The notes below the pieces were generated by a model. That model was given only the letters and a program-made list of their open reading frames with translations, was not told the DNA's origin and made no database searches. From JAJCYK01 sp965212195 (GTDB lineage: Bacteria; Bacteroidota; Bacteroidia; Cytophagales; Cyclobacteriaceae), in assembly GCA_965212195.1 (NCBI GenBank), contig CBDBUW010000012.1:62001-126000 (forward strand): 64,000 nt of DNA, in the 5' to 3' direction. Shown here one piece after another: positions 52,843 to 61,900 of the stretch. The first letter of the stretch is position 1. Each line of letters starts with the position of its first letter. The translations under genes were made by a program, and so were the position numbers.

Positions 52843-53928
52843 ATGAGCGAAAAAAATACCTTAATGCTGGGTACCAGAAAAGGTCTGGTAACCATGAAAC
52901 GCCATGGCCAAGGCTGGAAACATCACAATGTTTCCTTCTTAGGTATCCCGGTGTCCCTGACTTATGTGGATCCTCGTACCGGTACTTGGTGGGCCTGCCT
53001 GGATCATGGCCACTGGGGACAGAAACTACACTTCTCTCATGATCAAGGCAGTACCTGGGAAGAAGTGGAATCTCCTAAGTTTCCCGAGGGAGCAGAAATG
53101 AAACCAGGGGTCCCCGCGGCTGTCCGTTATTTATGGGCTTTTGCGGAGGGCGGTGCTGATAATGATGATTTAATATATGTTGGTACCGAACCGGGTGGAC
53201 TTTTTAAAAGCCGGGATCAGGGTAAGAGCTTTGAGCTAGTAAACAGTTTATGGGACCATCCCTCTCGACTAGATAATTGGTTCGGTGGCGGTCGTGATTA
53301 TGCCGGTATACATAGTATTGTAGTAGACCCTCGAGATAGCAATCATATCTATATTGGGATCAGTGTCGCAGGCGTTTTCGAAACTACTGACGGAGGTGAG
53401 ACCTGGGAAGTGAGAAACAAAGGATTACGGGCTGATTTTCTGCCGGACCCTCAAGCTGAGGTGGGGCACGATCCGCACTTACTAGTGGCTTGTCCGAAAA
53501 GCCCGGATCATCTTTGGCAACAGAATCATTGTGGAATTTTCCGATCCGTCAACGGAGGAAAAGACTGGCAGGATGTAACACAAGAGGAGGGCCCTGCCCG
53601 CTTTGGCTTTGCGGTGGCAGTAGATCAGCATGATCCCGAGCAGGCTTGGGTAGTACCCGCGATAAGTGACGAGGTGCGGGTAGCTGTTGACGGGGCTTTA
53701 TGCGTTTGCCGTACCGATGATGGCGGTGCTACTTGGAAGGATCTGCGGCAGGGCTTGCCTCAGGAAAACTGTTACGATATTGTGTTCCGCCACGCCCTCA
53801 GTAATAACGGTGATACCCTGGTCTTTGGCACCACTACCGGTAATCTGTTTGTCTCCAACAACAGAGGGGACAGCTGGGAGACTATCAGCAGTACCTTGCC
53901 AATGATTTATTCAGTGGATTTTCTTTGA
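52843..53928 (+). CDS. BNR/Asp-box beta-propeller protein
   Basis: The 361-residue protein has no signal peptide and at least six Asp-box repeats of sortilin/sialidase type: SHDQGSTWE, SRDQGKSFE, TDGGETWE, SVNGGKDW, TDDGGATWK and SNNRGDSWE. The arginine triad of true sialidases is not evident, so a binding or glycan-unrelated enzyme role is likelier. It follows the MoaD-like gene by 11 bases. Its downstream flank is a 387-base gap. Confidence 0.85.
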   Translation: MSEKNTLMLGTRKGLVTMKRHGQGWKHHNVSFLGIPVSLTYVDPRTGTWWACLDHGHWGQKLHFSHDQGSTWEEVESPKFPEGAEMKPGVPAAVRYLWAFAEGGADNDDLIYVGTEPGGLFKSRDQGKSFELVNSLWDHPSRLDNWFGGGRDYAGIHSIVVDPRDSNHIYIGISVAGVFETTDGGETWEVRNKGLRADFLPDPQAEVGHDPHLLVACPKSPDHLWQQNHCGIFRSVNGGKDWQDVTQEEGPARFGFAVAVDQHDPEQAWVVPAISDEVRVAVDGALCVCRTDDGGATWKDLRQGLPQENCYDIVFRHALSNNGDTLVFGTTTGNLFVSNNRGDSWETISSTLPMIYSVDFL

Positions 53929-53989
53929 ACATACTAGCCTTTCTTCAAAACATACCTTATAGGATTGCATAAAATGAGATTGATAATTT

Positions 53990-54016
53990 GAGGGGGATCC
54001 CGCCAATCCCTCCCCT
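53990..54016 (+). repeat. GC-rich dispersed repeat, copy 2
   Basis: Matches 43042-43068 at 24 of 27 bases without gaps. It sits about 60 bases past the BNR gene stop. Both copies have the same orientation. Confidence 0.6.
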
Positions 54017-54254
54017 CAGCCCCAGACCCTGAAACGGTTTGGTTCTTGATCAGATCTGAATTTTTAATTTTTCTGTCAAGTTAGCGGTTTTGAGTATCAG
54101 AAGTTGGGATCAAAGATTATTAATTCCTTCTTTCAAACCTGCCTCCGTTGCAATACATTTCTTTCTAGCCAGAGAATTTCATTAATGGCAGGCTGTGGGG
54201 GGCGTCTGGTGTAAAAGAGTACCCTACCACTGATATTTATGTTGCAAATAAATT

Positions 54255-54287
54255 GAAGGGCAAGGCCATTTTTTAGCCTTGTCCTTC
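54255..54287 (-). terminator. Hairpin downstream of the haemoglobin gene
   Basis: GAAGGGCAAGGC (54255-54266) pairs over 12 bases, with one G-T pair, to GCCTTGTCCTTC (54276-54287) around a 9-base loop. On the minus strand it lies 29 bases past the haemoglobin stop and is followed by an AT-rich AATTTATTT, consistent with a terminator. Confidence 0.55.
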
Positions 54288-54315
54288 GGTAATGCTCCCA
54301 TCCTCCATTCTGAAA

Positions 54316-54774
54316 TTACAGGCCTTCTTCTTCTACAATATCGGGTCGTAAGCTTGCTATTATAGCCATCAATTCTTCATGCTCCTTTTTTGGAACCTCG
54401 AATTCATTAAGCACATCCACTAGGTGTCCGGCAACAATATCAAATTCAGAAGCTTTGATGCCTAAGCCACCATGGGTGGTTTTAGCGCTGCGACTAATTA
54501 TTTTGCAGGGGCCACCTGTAGCTGCACATACCAGATTCTTATTTTTTTGCTTAAATCCGGCTCGAGAATCATCGCTCATACCAAAGAATCGTTTACCTAC
54601 TACCGGATCATTAAAAAGACGGTCTGCAAAATCATCTACCACTGCAGAAATGGCTTCATAGCCGCCTAACCGTTCATACAAGGTAGCCTGCTGGGCATTT
54701 GCCGTTAATGATGCGATTAACAATAAAGCACTTATTGCCAAAGCTTTTTCGAATTGATTACTGAGATTTTTCAT
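54316..54774 (-). CDS. Exported group 1 truncated haemoglobin
   Basis: The 152-residue protein has a signal peptide (ALLLIASLTANAQQ) and a truncated globin fold. LYERLGGYEAISAVVDDF is helix A/B, ATGGPCKI the E/F turn, and the proximal histidine is in TTHGGLGIKASEFDIVAGHL. The usual B10 tyrosine (VEDFY in mycobacterial trHbN) is alanine here (VVDDFA). Exported members of this type are found elsewhere, so the substitution may be a subfamily trait. It is 48 bases behind hemA and could use its haem. Confidence 0.9.
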   Translation of the reverse strand: MKNLSNQFEKALAISALLLIASLTANAQQATLYERLGGYEAISAVVDDFADRLFNDPVVGKRFFGMSDDSRAGFKQKNKNLVCAATGGPCKIISRSAKTTHGGLGIKASEFDIVAGHLVDVLNEFEVPKKEHEELMAIIASLRPDIVEEEGL

Positions 54775-54822
54775 GATCTATCTTATTTTGATTAATTGAA
54801 TGTTAATTTTTTACAACCCAGT

Positions 54823-56064
54823 TTAAATATTGAAGATTTCATTTAGCACTTGTACCATATTCTCATCATCACCCCTCTTACACGCTAGCCTTAGTTTTAA
54901 GGCGGGTAGCTTGACCACCTTATCTACAATACTTTTAGTGATGTAATGGATGAGCTCATGGTCTTTGAAATCAGTTTTCTTTAATTGACGGCTAATCTCC
55001 TCTTTGCGAATCTTTTCCAATGCCGCTTTCATTTGATGAATAGTGGGTAAGATCTTCATCTCATGGGCCCACTCCAGAAACTCTGAAACTTCTCGTTTGA
55101 TTATGGCCTCTACTTTTGGGACCTGGCTTTTTCGCTTTTGAATAGTTGAGGAGATTTCATCGTTAACGTCCTCCATATTCAGCAAAGTGATATTAGGATC
55201 TGATACTAGTTCCGGATCAATACTTCGAGGCACGGAGAGATCAATAAGAATTTTATGGGAGTCAAAGTCAGCGGACTTGATTCTACTTTTGGTGAGAATT
55301 GGGGTTCCTACGGTTAATGCGGAAATTACCAGTTGAACTTCACCAAGTGACAAATGAACATCATTTAACGGGATAGATTTTAAGCCAAGTTCGGCAGCCA
55401 GAGCCAATGACTTTTCCTCCGTACGATTACTGACCCACACTTCATATCCGATTTTAGATAATTTGCGACTTAGACCCCGGCCCATCTTTCCTGTTCCCAG
55501 AATGAGTACTACGGCACTACTTTGAGGCACTAATTGTTGAGCTAAATTTTTTACTACCTGTGGAACCGATGCATGGCAATCTTTGAAGCAACTTTTTTGG
55601 GTAACGATCTTATGGGTGTGAAAAATCGCATGTAGCAACCGGTGCACAAAGGGACCTGCCATATCAGCATCAACACTTTCTTGATAGGCTGATTTTACCT
55701 GATTTATCATCTGTAAGTCACCCAGTACTTGTGATTCAAGACCAATGGCAACTCTGAACAGGTGTTCAACAGCTCTTTCCTGCCGGTCATATAACCGGAA
55801 AAGGTCGACAAAATGACTAACGTTAGGGAAGGGAACAAATAGCTGAAGCAGACTTATTAGTTGCCGGCAACTGACAATATCAGAAACGAAGTACACCTCA
55901 AACCGATTGCAGGTAGAAACTATCACCATCTCTTCGATACCTCCGGTTTGCTTGGCATAGTGCAACAACCTATGGCGATCATAGGAATTCAAAGCGAACC
56001 GTTCACGGATCTCCAGGGGGACGTTTTTATAAGACATACTGATGGCTTTAAAGGGAATAGTCAT
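54823..56064 (-). CDS. hemA: Glutamyl-tRNA reductase HemA
   Basis: The 413-residue enzyme reduces glutamyl-tRNA to glutamate-1-semialdehyde, the first step of tetrapyrrole synthesis by the C5 route. The nucleophilic cysteine is C52 in IVSTCNRFEVYF. The substrate pocket LESQVLGDLQMINQVKSAY and the NADPH fold LILGTGKMGRGLSRKLS are clear. ATG 56064 is preferred over 56082, because it overlaps the preceding stop as ATGA and starts at the family's expected length. Confidence 0.94.
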   Translation of the reverse strand: MTIPFKAISMSYKNVPLEIRERFALNSYDRHRLLHYAKQTGGIEEMVIVSTCNRFEVYFVSDIVSCRQLISLLQLFVPFPNVSHFVDLFRLYDRQERAVEHLFRVAIGLESQVLGDLQMINQVKSAYQESVDADMAGPFVHRLLHAIFHTHKIVTQKSCFKDCHASVPQVVKNLAQQLVPQSSAVVLILGTGKMGRGLSRKLSKIGYEVWVSNRTEEKSLALAAELGLKSIPLNDVHLSLGEVQLVISALTVGTPILTKSRIKSADFDSHKILIDLSVPRSIDPELVSDPNITLLNMEDVNDEISSTIQKRKSQVPKVEAIIKREVSEFLEWAHEMKILPTIHQMKAALEKIRKEEISRQLKKTDFKDHELIHYITKSIVDKVVKLPALKLRLACKRGDDENMVQVLNEIFNI

Positions 56065-56318
56065 TTTTGATGAAGCCTCCAATCTTCAATTAATGGTTTG
56101 AATGTAGGAACAATCAAGGTGCTGTCTTTGCCTGAGGTTTCTTGGTCTGTAATCAAAAAGTGAGCATTATCCAACCTAGTTTTTGATGATGTTGAGTCTT
56201 TGGTCCTCACTGGTCTTATTTTTTCAATTGCAACAGGGGAAAAAAGAGCTTGTTCAAACACTGTGAAAATTGCTACTATCCCCAATATCACACCGGCAAA
56301 CAATAGAATATTGTTCAT
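56061..56318 (-). CDS. Small single-pass membrane protein upstream of hemA
   Basis: The 85-residue product starts with a hydrophobic helix (ILLFAGVILGIVAIFTVFEQ) followed by a polar, probably periplasmic tail. I do not recognise a family. The ATGA overlap of its stop with the hemA start supports it as a real, coupled gene. It has no visible cysteine or histidine motif for haem binding. Confidence 0.6.
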   Translation of the reverse strand: MNNILLFAGVILGIVAIFTVFEQALFSPVAIEKIRPVRTKDSTSSKTRLDNAHFLITDQETSGKDSTLIVPTFKPLIEDWRLHQK

Positions 56319-56511
56319 GACCTGAAAATTGAATGTTAGTTAGATACTTTGGTTTCAGCTGCGCCCACTGGTAGTTATGGGTTACGAGCTTTGTGACTTT
56401 GGACTAATGGCCAGGATTTACATCGAGCAATTGTATGTGCCCAAAACCTGGCTCATTAGAGGAGTACTGATTCTTTAACCTAAATAGGCACTGAATGTCT
56501 TACCAAAAAGG

Positions 56512-56877
56512 CTAGGAAGCAGTGTAATACCTCTCTTCGATTACCAGACCATCTTTCCATTTCCTCTTCAAAATTTCATTCCAAAGAATGGGTGTTCCAT
56601 CGGTTTGGGTTAGGTCGAAAGTAAATTCTGACATGGTTACATCATCTCCTACTGTTTGACTATGAAGGGCGATATTATTTACGCTGCCTATACCTTGGAA
56701 AAACTCTTGCAACTTCTCAATCTTCTGATTGAGTCCATGGGTTTCGGCACCATTGCCCTCTTTGGTAATGACATCAGGATGGAAGAAGGCGTTTACCGCT
56801 TCCAAGATTCTCCCTTCCAACACTTGCTGGTCCAGGGCTTCTACTCGTTCTTTTGATTTTACTGTTTGCATTTCCAT
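56512..56877 (-). CDS. SnoaL/NTF2-like protein
   Basis: The 121-residue protein resembles a SnoaL-like cone fold: an N-terminal helix (KERVEALDQQVLEGRILEAV), a FFHPDVITKEG turn, and a C-terminal sheet (VGDDVTMSEFTFDLTQ, ILKRKWKDGLVIEERYY). No catalytic residue can be assigned. ATG 56877 (or 56871) is chosen; the frame is open upstream to 56925 without coding character. A -7-like TATTTTTG lies 60 bases upstream. It stands alone. Confidence 0.75.
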   Translation of the reverse strand: MEMQTVKSKERVEALDQQVLEGRILEAVNAFFHPDVITKEGNGAETHGLNQKIEKLQEFFQGIGSVNNIALHSQTVGDDVTMSEFTFDLTQTDGTPILWNEILKRKWKDGLVIEERYYTAS

Positions 56878-56936
56878 TTTTTTGTAGTTAAGGTTTAAAC
56901 TGTGTTTCGAATAAACCCTATCCAAACCCTATGCCA

Positions 56937-56944
56937 CAAAAATA
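56937..56944 (-). promoter_or_regulatory. -7-like element of the SnoaL-like gene
   Basis: The minus strand reads TATTTTTG, fitting TAnnTTTG. It would give a leader of about 55 bases. There is no TTTG at the -33 distance and the region is AT-rich. Confidence 0.33.
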
Positions 56945-57066
56945 AATCTGAGTAAATATCTGATAGTAAGAATGTTAGAAGATTTGATAAACTCGGACAA
57001 CAAAAAGGAAGGATTTTATTTAAGAACTTTTCTGAAATAGAATCCTTTTGAAGGAAGGAAGTAGAA

Positions 57067-58644
57067 TCAAGTAAGATCCTCTTTTCTAATATTTAATTTT
57101 CTCATTTTGGAATAGAGCGTTTTGGGATTAAGTTGTAGCACCTTGGCAGCACCATCCGGACCACTTACTTTCCCATTGGTGGTTTTTAGTATAGAAATAA
57201 TATGGTTTCGTTGGTTCTCCCGATCAGAAAGGATCTTTTTACTCTTGGTTGATTTTTTATGCACTGATATGTCCAACCCTGTAATCTCCAGGTTCTTTCC
57301 TGGACTTATTATCACTGCACGCTCTATGATGTTTTCCAGCTCCCTTATGTTTCCCGGCCAATGGTAAGATTGTAATTTCTTCAGGGCTGAACGGGGGATT
57401 GATGAGATATTTTTACCAAAAAGCCGATTATATTTCTGACAAAAATGCTGGGCTAAAAGTGGGATATCATCGCTGCGTTCCCTTAAAGGGCTGGAGACAA
57501 TGGGGAAGACGTTCAAACGATAGTAAAGATCCTCCCTAAACTTACCTTTTCGTACGGCCTTTTCTAAATTCTTGTTTGTGGCAGCCACCACTCGCACATT
57601 TACTTTTATAGTATGAGGGTTTCCCAGACGTTCAAATTCCCTTTCTTGTAATACTCGTAGTAGTTTAGACTGTAGGGCAAATGGCAGCTCACCAATTTCG
57701 TCCAGGAAGATCGTGCCCCCATCTGCTAACTCAAAGCGACCCTGCTTTTGGGTTAATGCTCCGGTGAAGGCCCCTTTTTCGTGCCCGAACAATTCGCTTT
57801 CAATTAAATTTTCCGGAAGTGCTGCACAGTTTACCTTGACTAAAGCTTTATTGGCTACCTGACTATTATTGTGCACCGCTCGGGCCAATAGTTCTTTTCC
57901 GGTGCCGGATTCGCCCAGGATCAATACTGTGGCATTGGTAGAAGCTACCTGCTCAATGCTGGATAGCATTTTTTGATATTCCTGATTCTGAGTAATTATT
58001 TCTTCAAAATTGTGCGTTAGTTTAATTTCTTCCTGCAAATAAGCATTCTCTTTTTCAAGTCGTCTGGTGAGTTTTTCTATTTCATCATGTTGTTTTACAT
58101 TTTCAATAGCCATAGTAATTTGATTGGCTACTGCCTGCACAAATTCAAGATCTCTCTCAGAATATTTGGATGATTCGACGCTGCCGATATTAAAAGTTCC
58201 TATACATTCATTTCTGCTCATTAGAGGCAGGACAATGTAGGATTTGAGCCCTTGCTCCACGAAGGTTTTATCCGTGATGAACTTTTGATTTTTATCAATG
58301 TTGCTGCGAATCAAAGGAACCTTGTGTTTCCATACCCATTCCATATGGCTTCCTTCCCTGGGTACTTCAAATCCGGTATACAATTCTACAGAAGACGAGA
58401 ATGGTTCTATGGCGATGGCTTCAAATAAATCCTTTTCCTTGTTAAACAAGGTAATGGCCGTACAATCTAAGGGAAAATTGATTTTTAGTGACTTGGCAAT
58501 AGCATTAAAAAGGCCCTCGTAAGTAAGTTGTGAGATGATGGCATTATTGATGCTAAGAATCACTTCATATTCTTCAATCTTCCTCCCTAGATCTTTATTA
58601 ATTGATGCCCCGTGGTTATGATGAGTTTCAGCTGGCATGCACAT
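57067..58644 (-). CDS. GAF-domain sigma-54-dependent activator
   Basis: The 525-residue regulator has an N-terminal GAF domain (about residues 25-180; FPLDCTAITLFNKEKDLFEA, TFVEQGLKSYIVLPLMSRNE), a coiled linker, an AAA+ domain (about 215-450; LGESGTGKELLARAV, GHEKGAFTGALTQ, FLDEIGELPF) and a Fis-type HTH (GPDGAAKVLQLNPKTLYSKM). Both GAFTGA and Walker motifs are intact. It activates RpoN promoters in answer to an unknown small ligand. It is divergent from the sensor-cyclase gene. Confidence 0.94.
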   Translation of the reverse strand: MCMPAETHHNHGASINKDLGRKIEEYEVILSINNAIISQLTYEGLFNAIAKSLKINFPLDCTAITLFNKEKDLFEAIAIEPFSSSVELYTGFEVPREGSHMEWVWKHKVPLIRSNIDKNQKFITDKTFVEQGLKSYIVLPLMSRNECIGTFNIGSVESSKYSERDLEFVQAVANQITMAIENVKQHDEIEKLTRRLEKENAYLQEEIKLTHNFEEIITQNQEYQKMLSSIEQVASTNATVLILGESGTGKELLARAVHNNSQVANKALVKVNCAALPENLIESELFGHEKGAFTGALTQKQGRFELADGGTIFLDEIGELPFALQSKLLRVLQEREFERLGNPHTIKVNVRVVAATNKNLEKAVRKGKFREDLYYRLNVFPIVSSPLRERSDDIPLLAQHFCQKYNRLFGKNISSIPRSALKKLQSYHWPGNIRELENIIERAVIISPGKNLEITGLDISVHKKSTKSKKILSDRENQRNHIISILKTTNGKVSGPDGAAKVLQLNPKTLYSKMRKLNIRKEDLT

Positions 58645-58978
58645 TTAAGTTAGAAATTTCTGAGGCCATTGTAAAAAAAATCTTGAGAAATAAATGGTTT
58701 CATAGATCCTTCATTACCGGCTAAATACAGGTAACCTATTGAAGTTTTAAAGCTGCCCGGCAGCAATTGCAGCTAACCGGAAGGATTTCAAATAAATTGA
58801 TTTACTGTTCCGCCAAACTGAGGAATTTTCGAATCATGGAACAAAGATGGTATAAGCAGAATAGATGACCTCCTAATGAATACCAAATCCAAAATAAGAA
58901 TCTATCAGCAAATGGGGATTTTTTTATACCTTGAATAGTGGCGGAAGTAAAAGGACGATATCCCAGGACTCAAGCAAC
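58645..58978. other. 334-base divergent region with inverted repeats
   Basis: Between the GAF activator and the sensor-cyclase there is no gene. GCTGCC-C-GGCAGC (58752-58764) is a perfect inverted repeat, and AGCTGC (58751-58756) can also pair with GCAGCT (58769-58774). No promoter with both boxes was found; a weak TACCTTGA lies at 58927-58934. The GG...GC spacing near 58759 is 8 bases, not the 10 of a sigma-54 promoter. Confidence 0.45.
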
Positions 58979-61900
58979 ATGAAAGGCCTTATATGGTTAA
59001 ATTTAAAAGATACGTTGGGGCTGGTGGCCTTAGTAATTCTGATCGGTCAGTGGTCAACTGATTTACAGGCACAAAAAATCGAAATGTCCATTGATCGTGT
59101 GGGATATGAACAGGGGCTAACGCAAACTACGGTTTATTCCATATTCCAGGACAGTAAGGGGTTTATGTGGTTTGGCACTCGTGACGGTTTGCATAAATAC
59201 GATGGATATGGCTTTAAGGTCTATAGGAATAAACCGGACGACCCTAAAAGTCTCAGTAATAATACAATCAGAGCAATTTATGAACATAAATCTATGCTTT
59301 GGGTTGGCACCGAAAATGGGCTCAACAGGTTTGATTGGGAAACAGAAAAATTCATCCGATACCAAAACGACCCTGCAAACCCTAGCAGCATAAGCCATGA
59401 CCGAATACGAGCAATAGTTGAAGACACTTTTGGTGACCTGTGGATTGGCACCAACGGTGGAGGATTAAACAAGTTGGTTTTAACTGCATCAGAAAATGGC
59501 GAGGAACTACTTAAGTTTGAGCGTTACCGTCACAATCCTGAAGATCCCTATAGCTTAAGCCATAATAGCGTCTATGCATTATGTCCAGCGAGCCAAGGAG
59601 GGATTTGGATAGGAACTATCGGTGGTGGACTCAATAAGCTCGATCCAAAAAAGGGTACATTCACACGTTACCAGCATGATCCCAATATCCCTTCTAGCAT
59701 TGCAGACAATAGTATAAACGCAGTTCATGAGGATCACTCCGGTGTGCTATGGATTGGGACCAGAGGTAAGGGACTTGATATTCTACTGCCGGACAAAGCT
59801 GAAGCACAAGAACCGGTATCCAAATTTATACATGTTCAAAACGACCCCCATGATGCATCAAGCCTCAGCGATAACAATGTCAATATCATTAAAGAAGATC
59901 AGTCAGGGACCCTTCTGGTGGGGACTTATGGTGGCGGGCTTGATTTGCTGAGCATACCTGATTCATTAGTGCACGGAGAGCATTTCGAGTTTAAGTTTGA
60001 AAATTTTAAGAATGACCCTGCTGATGTCAACAGCTTGAGTAATAATTTGATTAGATCAATCCATGAAGATAAATCGGGAGTGATTTGGATCGGTACTAGT
60101 GAAGGAGGGCTTAATAAATTTCAAAGGAATCGCCGCAAATTCAGACATTACCAGCAGGAAGTAGGCAATCGCAACAGCTTAAGCGCTAAATCTGTTAGCT
60201 CTATTTACCAGGATCAAAATGGTGTGCTTTGGATAGGTACTTACGGTGGCGGTCTAAATAAGCTGCTACCTGGTGAAATCAATGAAGCTTCCAGCACCTT
60301 CCTACATTATTTAAATGATCCGAATAACTCTAAAAGCTTAAGCAGTGATGTAGTACTCTCAATTTTCCAGGACAGATTCGACACACATTGGCTGGGAACG
60401 ATTAACGGAGGGCTTGCTAAATTTGATCCAGCTAGTGGAGATTTTACGCATTTCCAGCATGATCCCCAAAACCCCTCAAGTCTAAGTAATAACCGGGTCA
60501 CCTCCATGCAACAGGATCTCTCCAATTCAAACCAGGTGCTTTGGATAGGTACCTACGGAGGACTGAACAGGTTCGATATGACTACTGGAATATTTACTTC
60601 CTTTCATCATCATCCAGATGAACCCAACAGTCTTAGTGACAATAATATAAACCAGGTTTTTGTAGATCAGTTGGGGACACTTTGGATAGCCACCAGAGCT
60701 GGAGGTCTTAATAAATTCAATGTTAAGAATGGTACATTCCGCCGGTTTGTCCACAGTACTGATAACCCCAAAAGTATAAGTTCCAATGAAATTAATGTCA
60801 TTCATGAATCGAGTTTGAATCCCCGCATTTTATGGATTGGCACTTATGGCGGAGGTCTCAATAGATTCGATATCGAGACGGAAGCATTCGTTCATTACCG
60901 CGAGGGTGACGGCCTTTCAAATGATGTGATTAACGGTATCTTAGAAGATGACAATGGTAATTTATGGTTAAGCACCAACGGAGGCCTGTCAAAATTTAAT
61001 CCCACCTTGGGAACATTTAGAAATTATGATCTTTACGATGGCTTACAAAGTAATGAGTTTAATGCAGGAGCTTATTATAGGAGTCAGCATGGTGGTGAGA
61101 TGTTTTTTGGTGGTATAAATGGATTCAACTCTTTCAATCCTGAAGAGGGTATTAAAGATGATCCCCATATACCGCAAGTAGTAATTACTGATTTTCAAAT
61201 ATTCAATAAATCTGTTCCAATCAGTGAACCTAACCAACGCTCACCGCTTGGAAAATCAATCACAGCCACAGACGAAATCACCCTGTCTCATAATGAGAGT
61301 GTTTTCTCTTTTGAATTTGCGGCTTTACATTATTCCTTACCGGGAAAGAATAGCTATGCCTATAAAATGGAGGGGTTTGATAATGATTGGAACTATATAG
61401 ACCATCGACGATTTACCACATTTACCGCCCTACCGGCTGGAGACTATGTTTTCAGGGTAAAGGGTGCAAATCCTGATGGCGTTTGGAATGAAGTTGGAAC
61501 CTCGGTAGCCATTTTTATTACCCCGCCCTGGTGGAAGACATGGTGGGCCTATGGCCTTTATATCCTGGGCCTGGTAAGCTTGATTGCGGGATACATACGC
61601 TACAAAACCCAAATACAAGCTAAAGAACTCGCCCAACAAAAACGGGTAACAGAGCAGTTGCGCCGGGTTGATAAACTAAAGGACGACTTCTTGGCAAACA
61701 CCTCTCATGAATTAAGAACCCCTTTAAATGGAATTATCGGTCTTACAGAGTCAATGATAGACGGGGCTGCAGGGGAGTTGCCGGGTCAAGCAAAAGTTAA
61801 TCTTTCAATGGTAGCATCCAGCGGTAAAAGATTGGCCAGTTTGGTTAATGATATCCTCGATTTTTCCAAATTAAAAACCCGCACTCTGGAGTTGAACAGA

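Larger units (their letters stand above)
53929..54315. other. 387-base intergenic region with a dispersed repeat
   Basis: No gene is seen between the BNR gene and the haemoglobin gene. The region holds the second repeat copy (53990-54016) and a long hairpin near the right end (54255-54287). The rest is ordinary AT-rich sequence without open frames of note. Confidence 0.6.

Noticed and set aside
54455..54669. Two short plus-strand frames across the haemoglobin gene
   Set aside because: They are antisense to the globin, which has clear family motifs and a signal peptide.
58752..58774. Sigma-54 (-24/-12) promoter upstream of the sensor-cyclase
   Set aside because: GG and GC are 8 bases apart instead of 10, and the match comes from an inverted repeat.
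59100..61150. Regular DNA repeats that could be taken for a CRISPR or tandem array
   Set aside because: They encode the Reg_prop blades of the sensor, have irregular spacing and no identical repeats.
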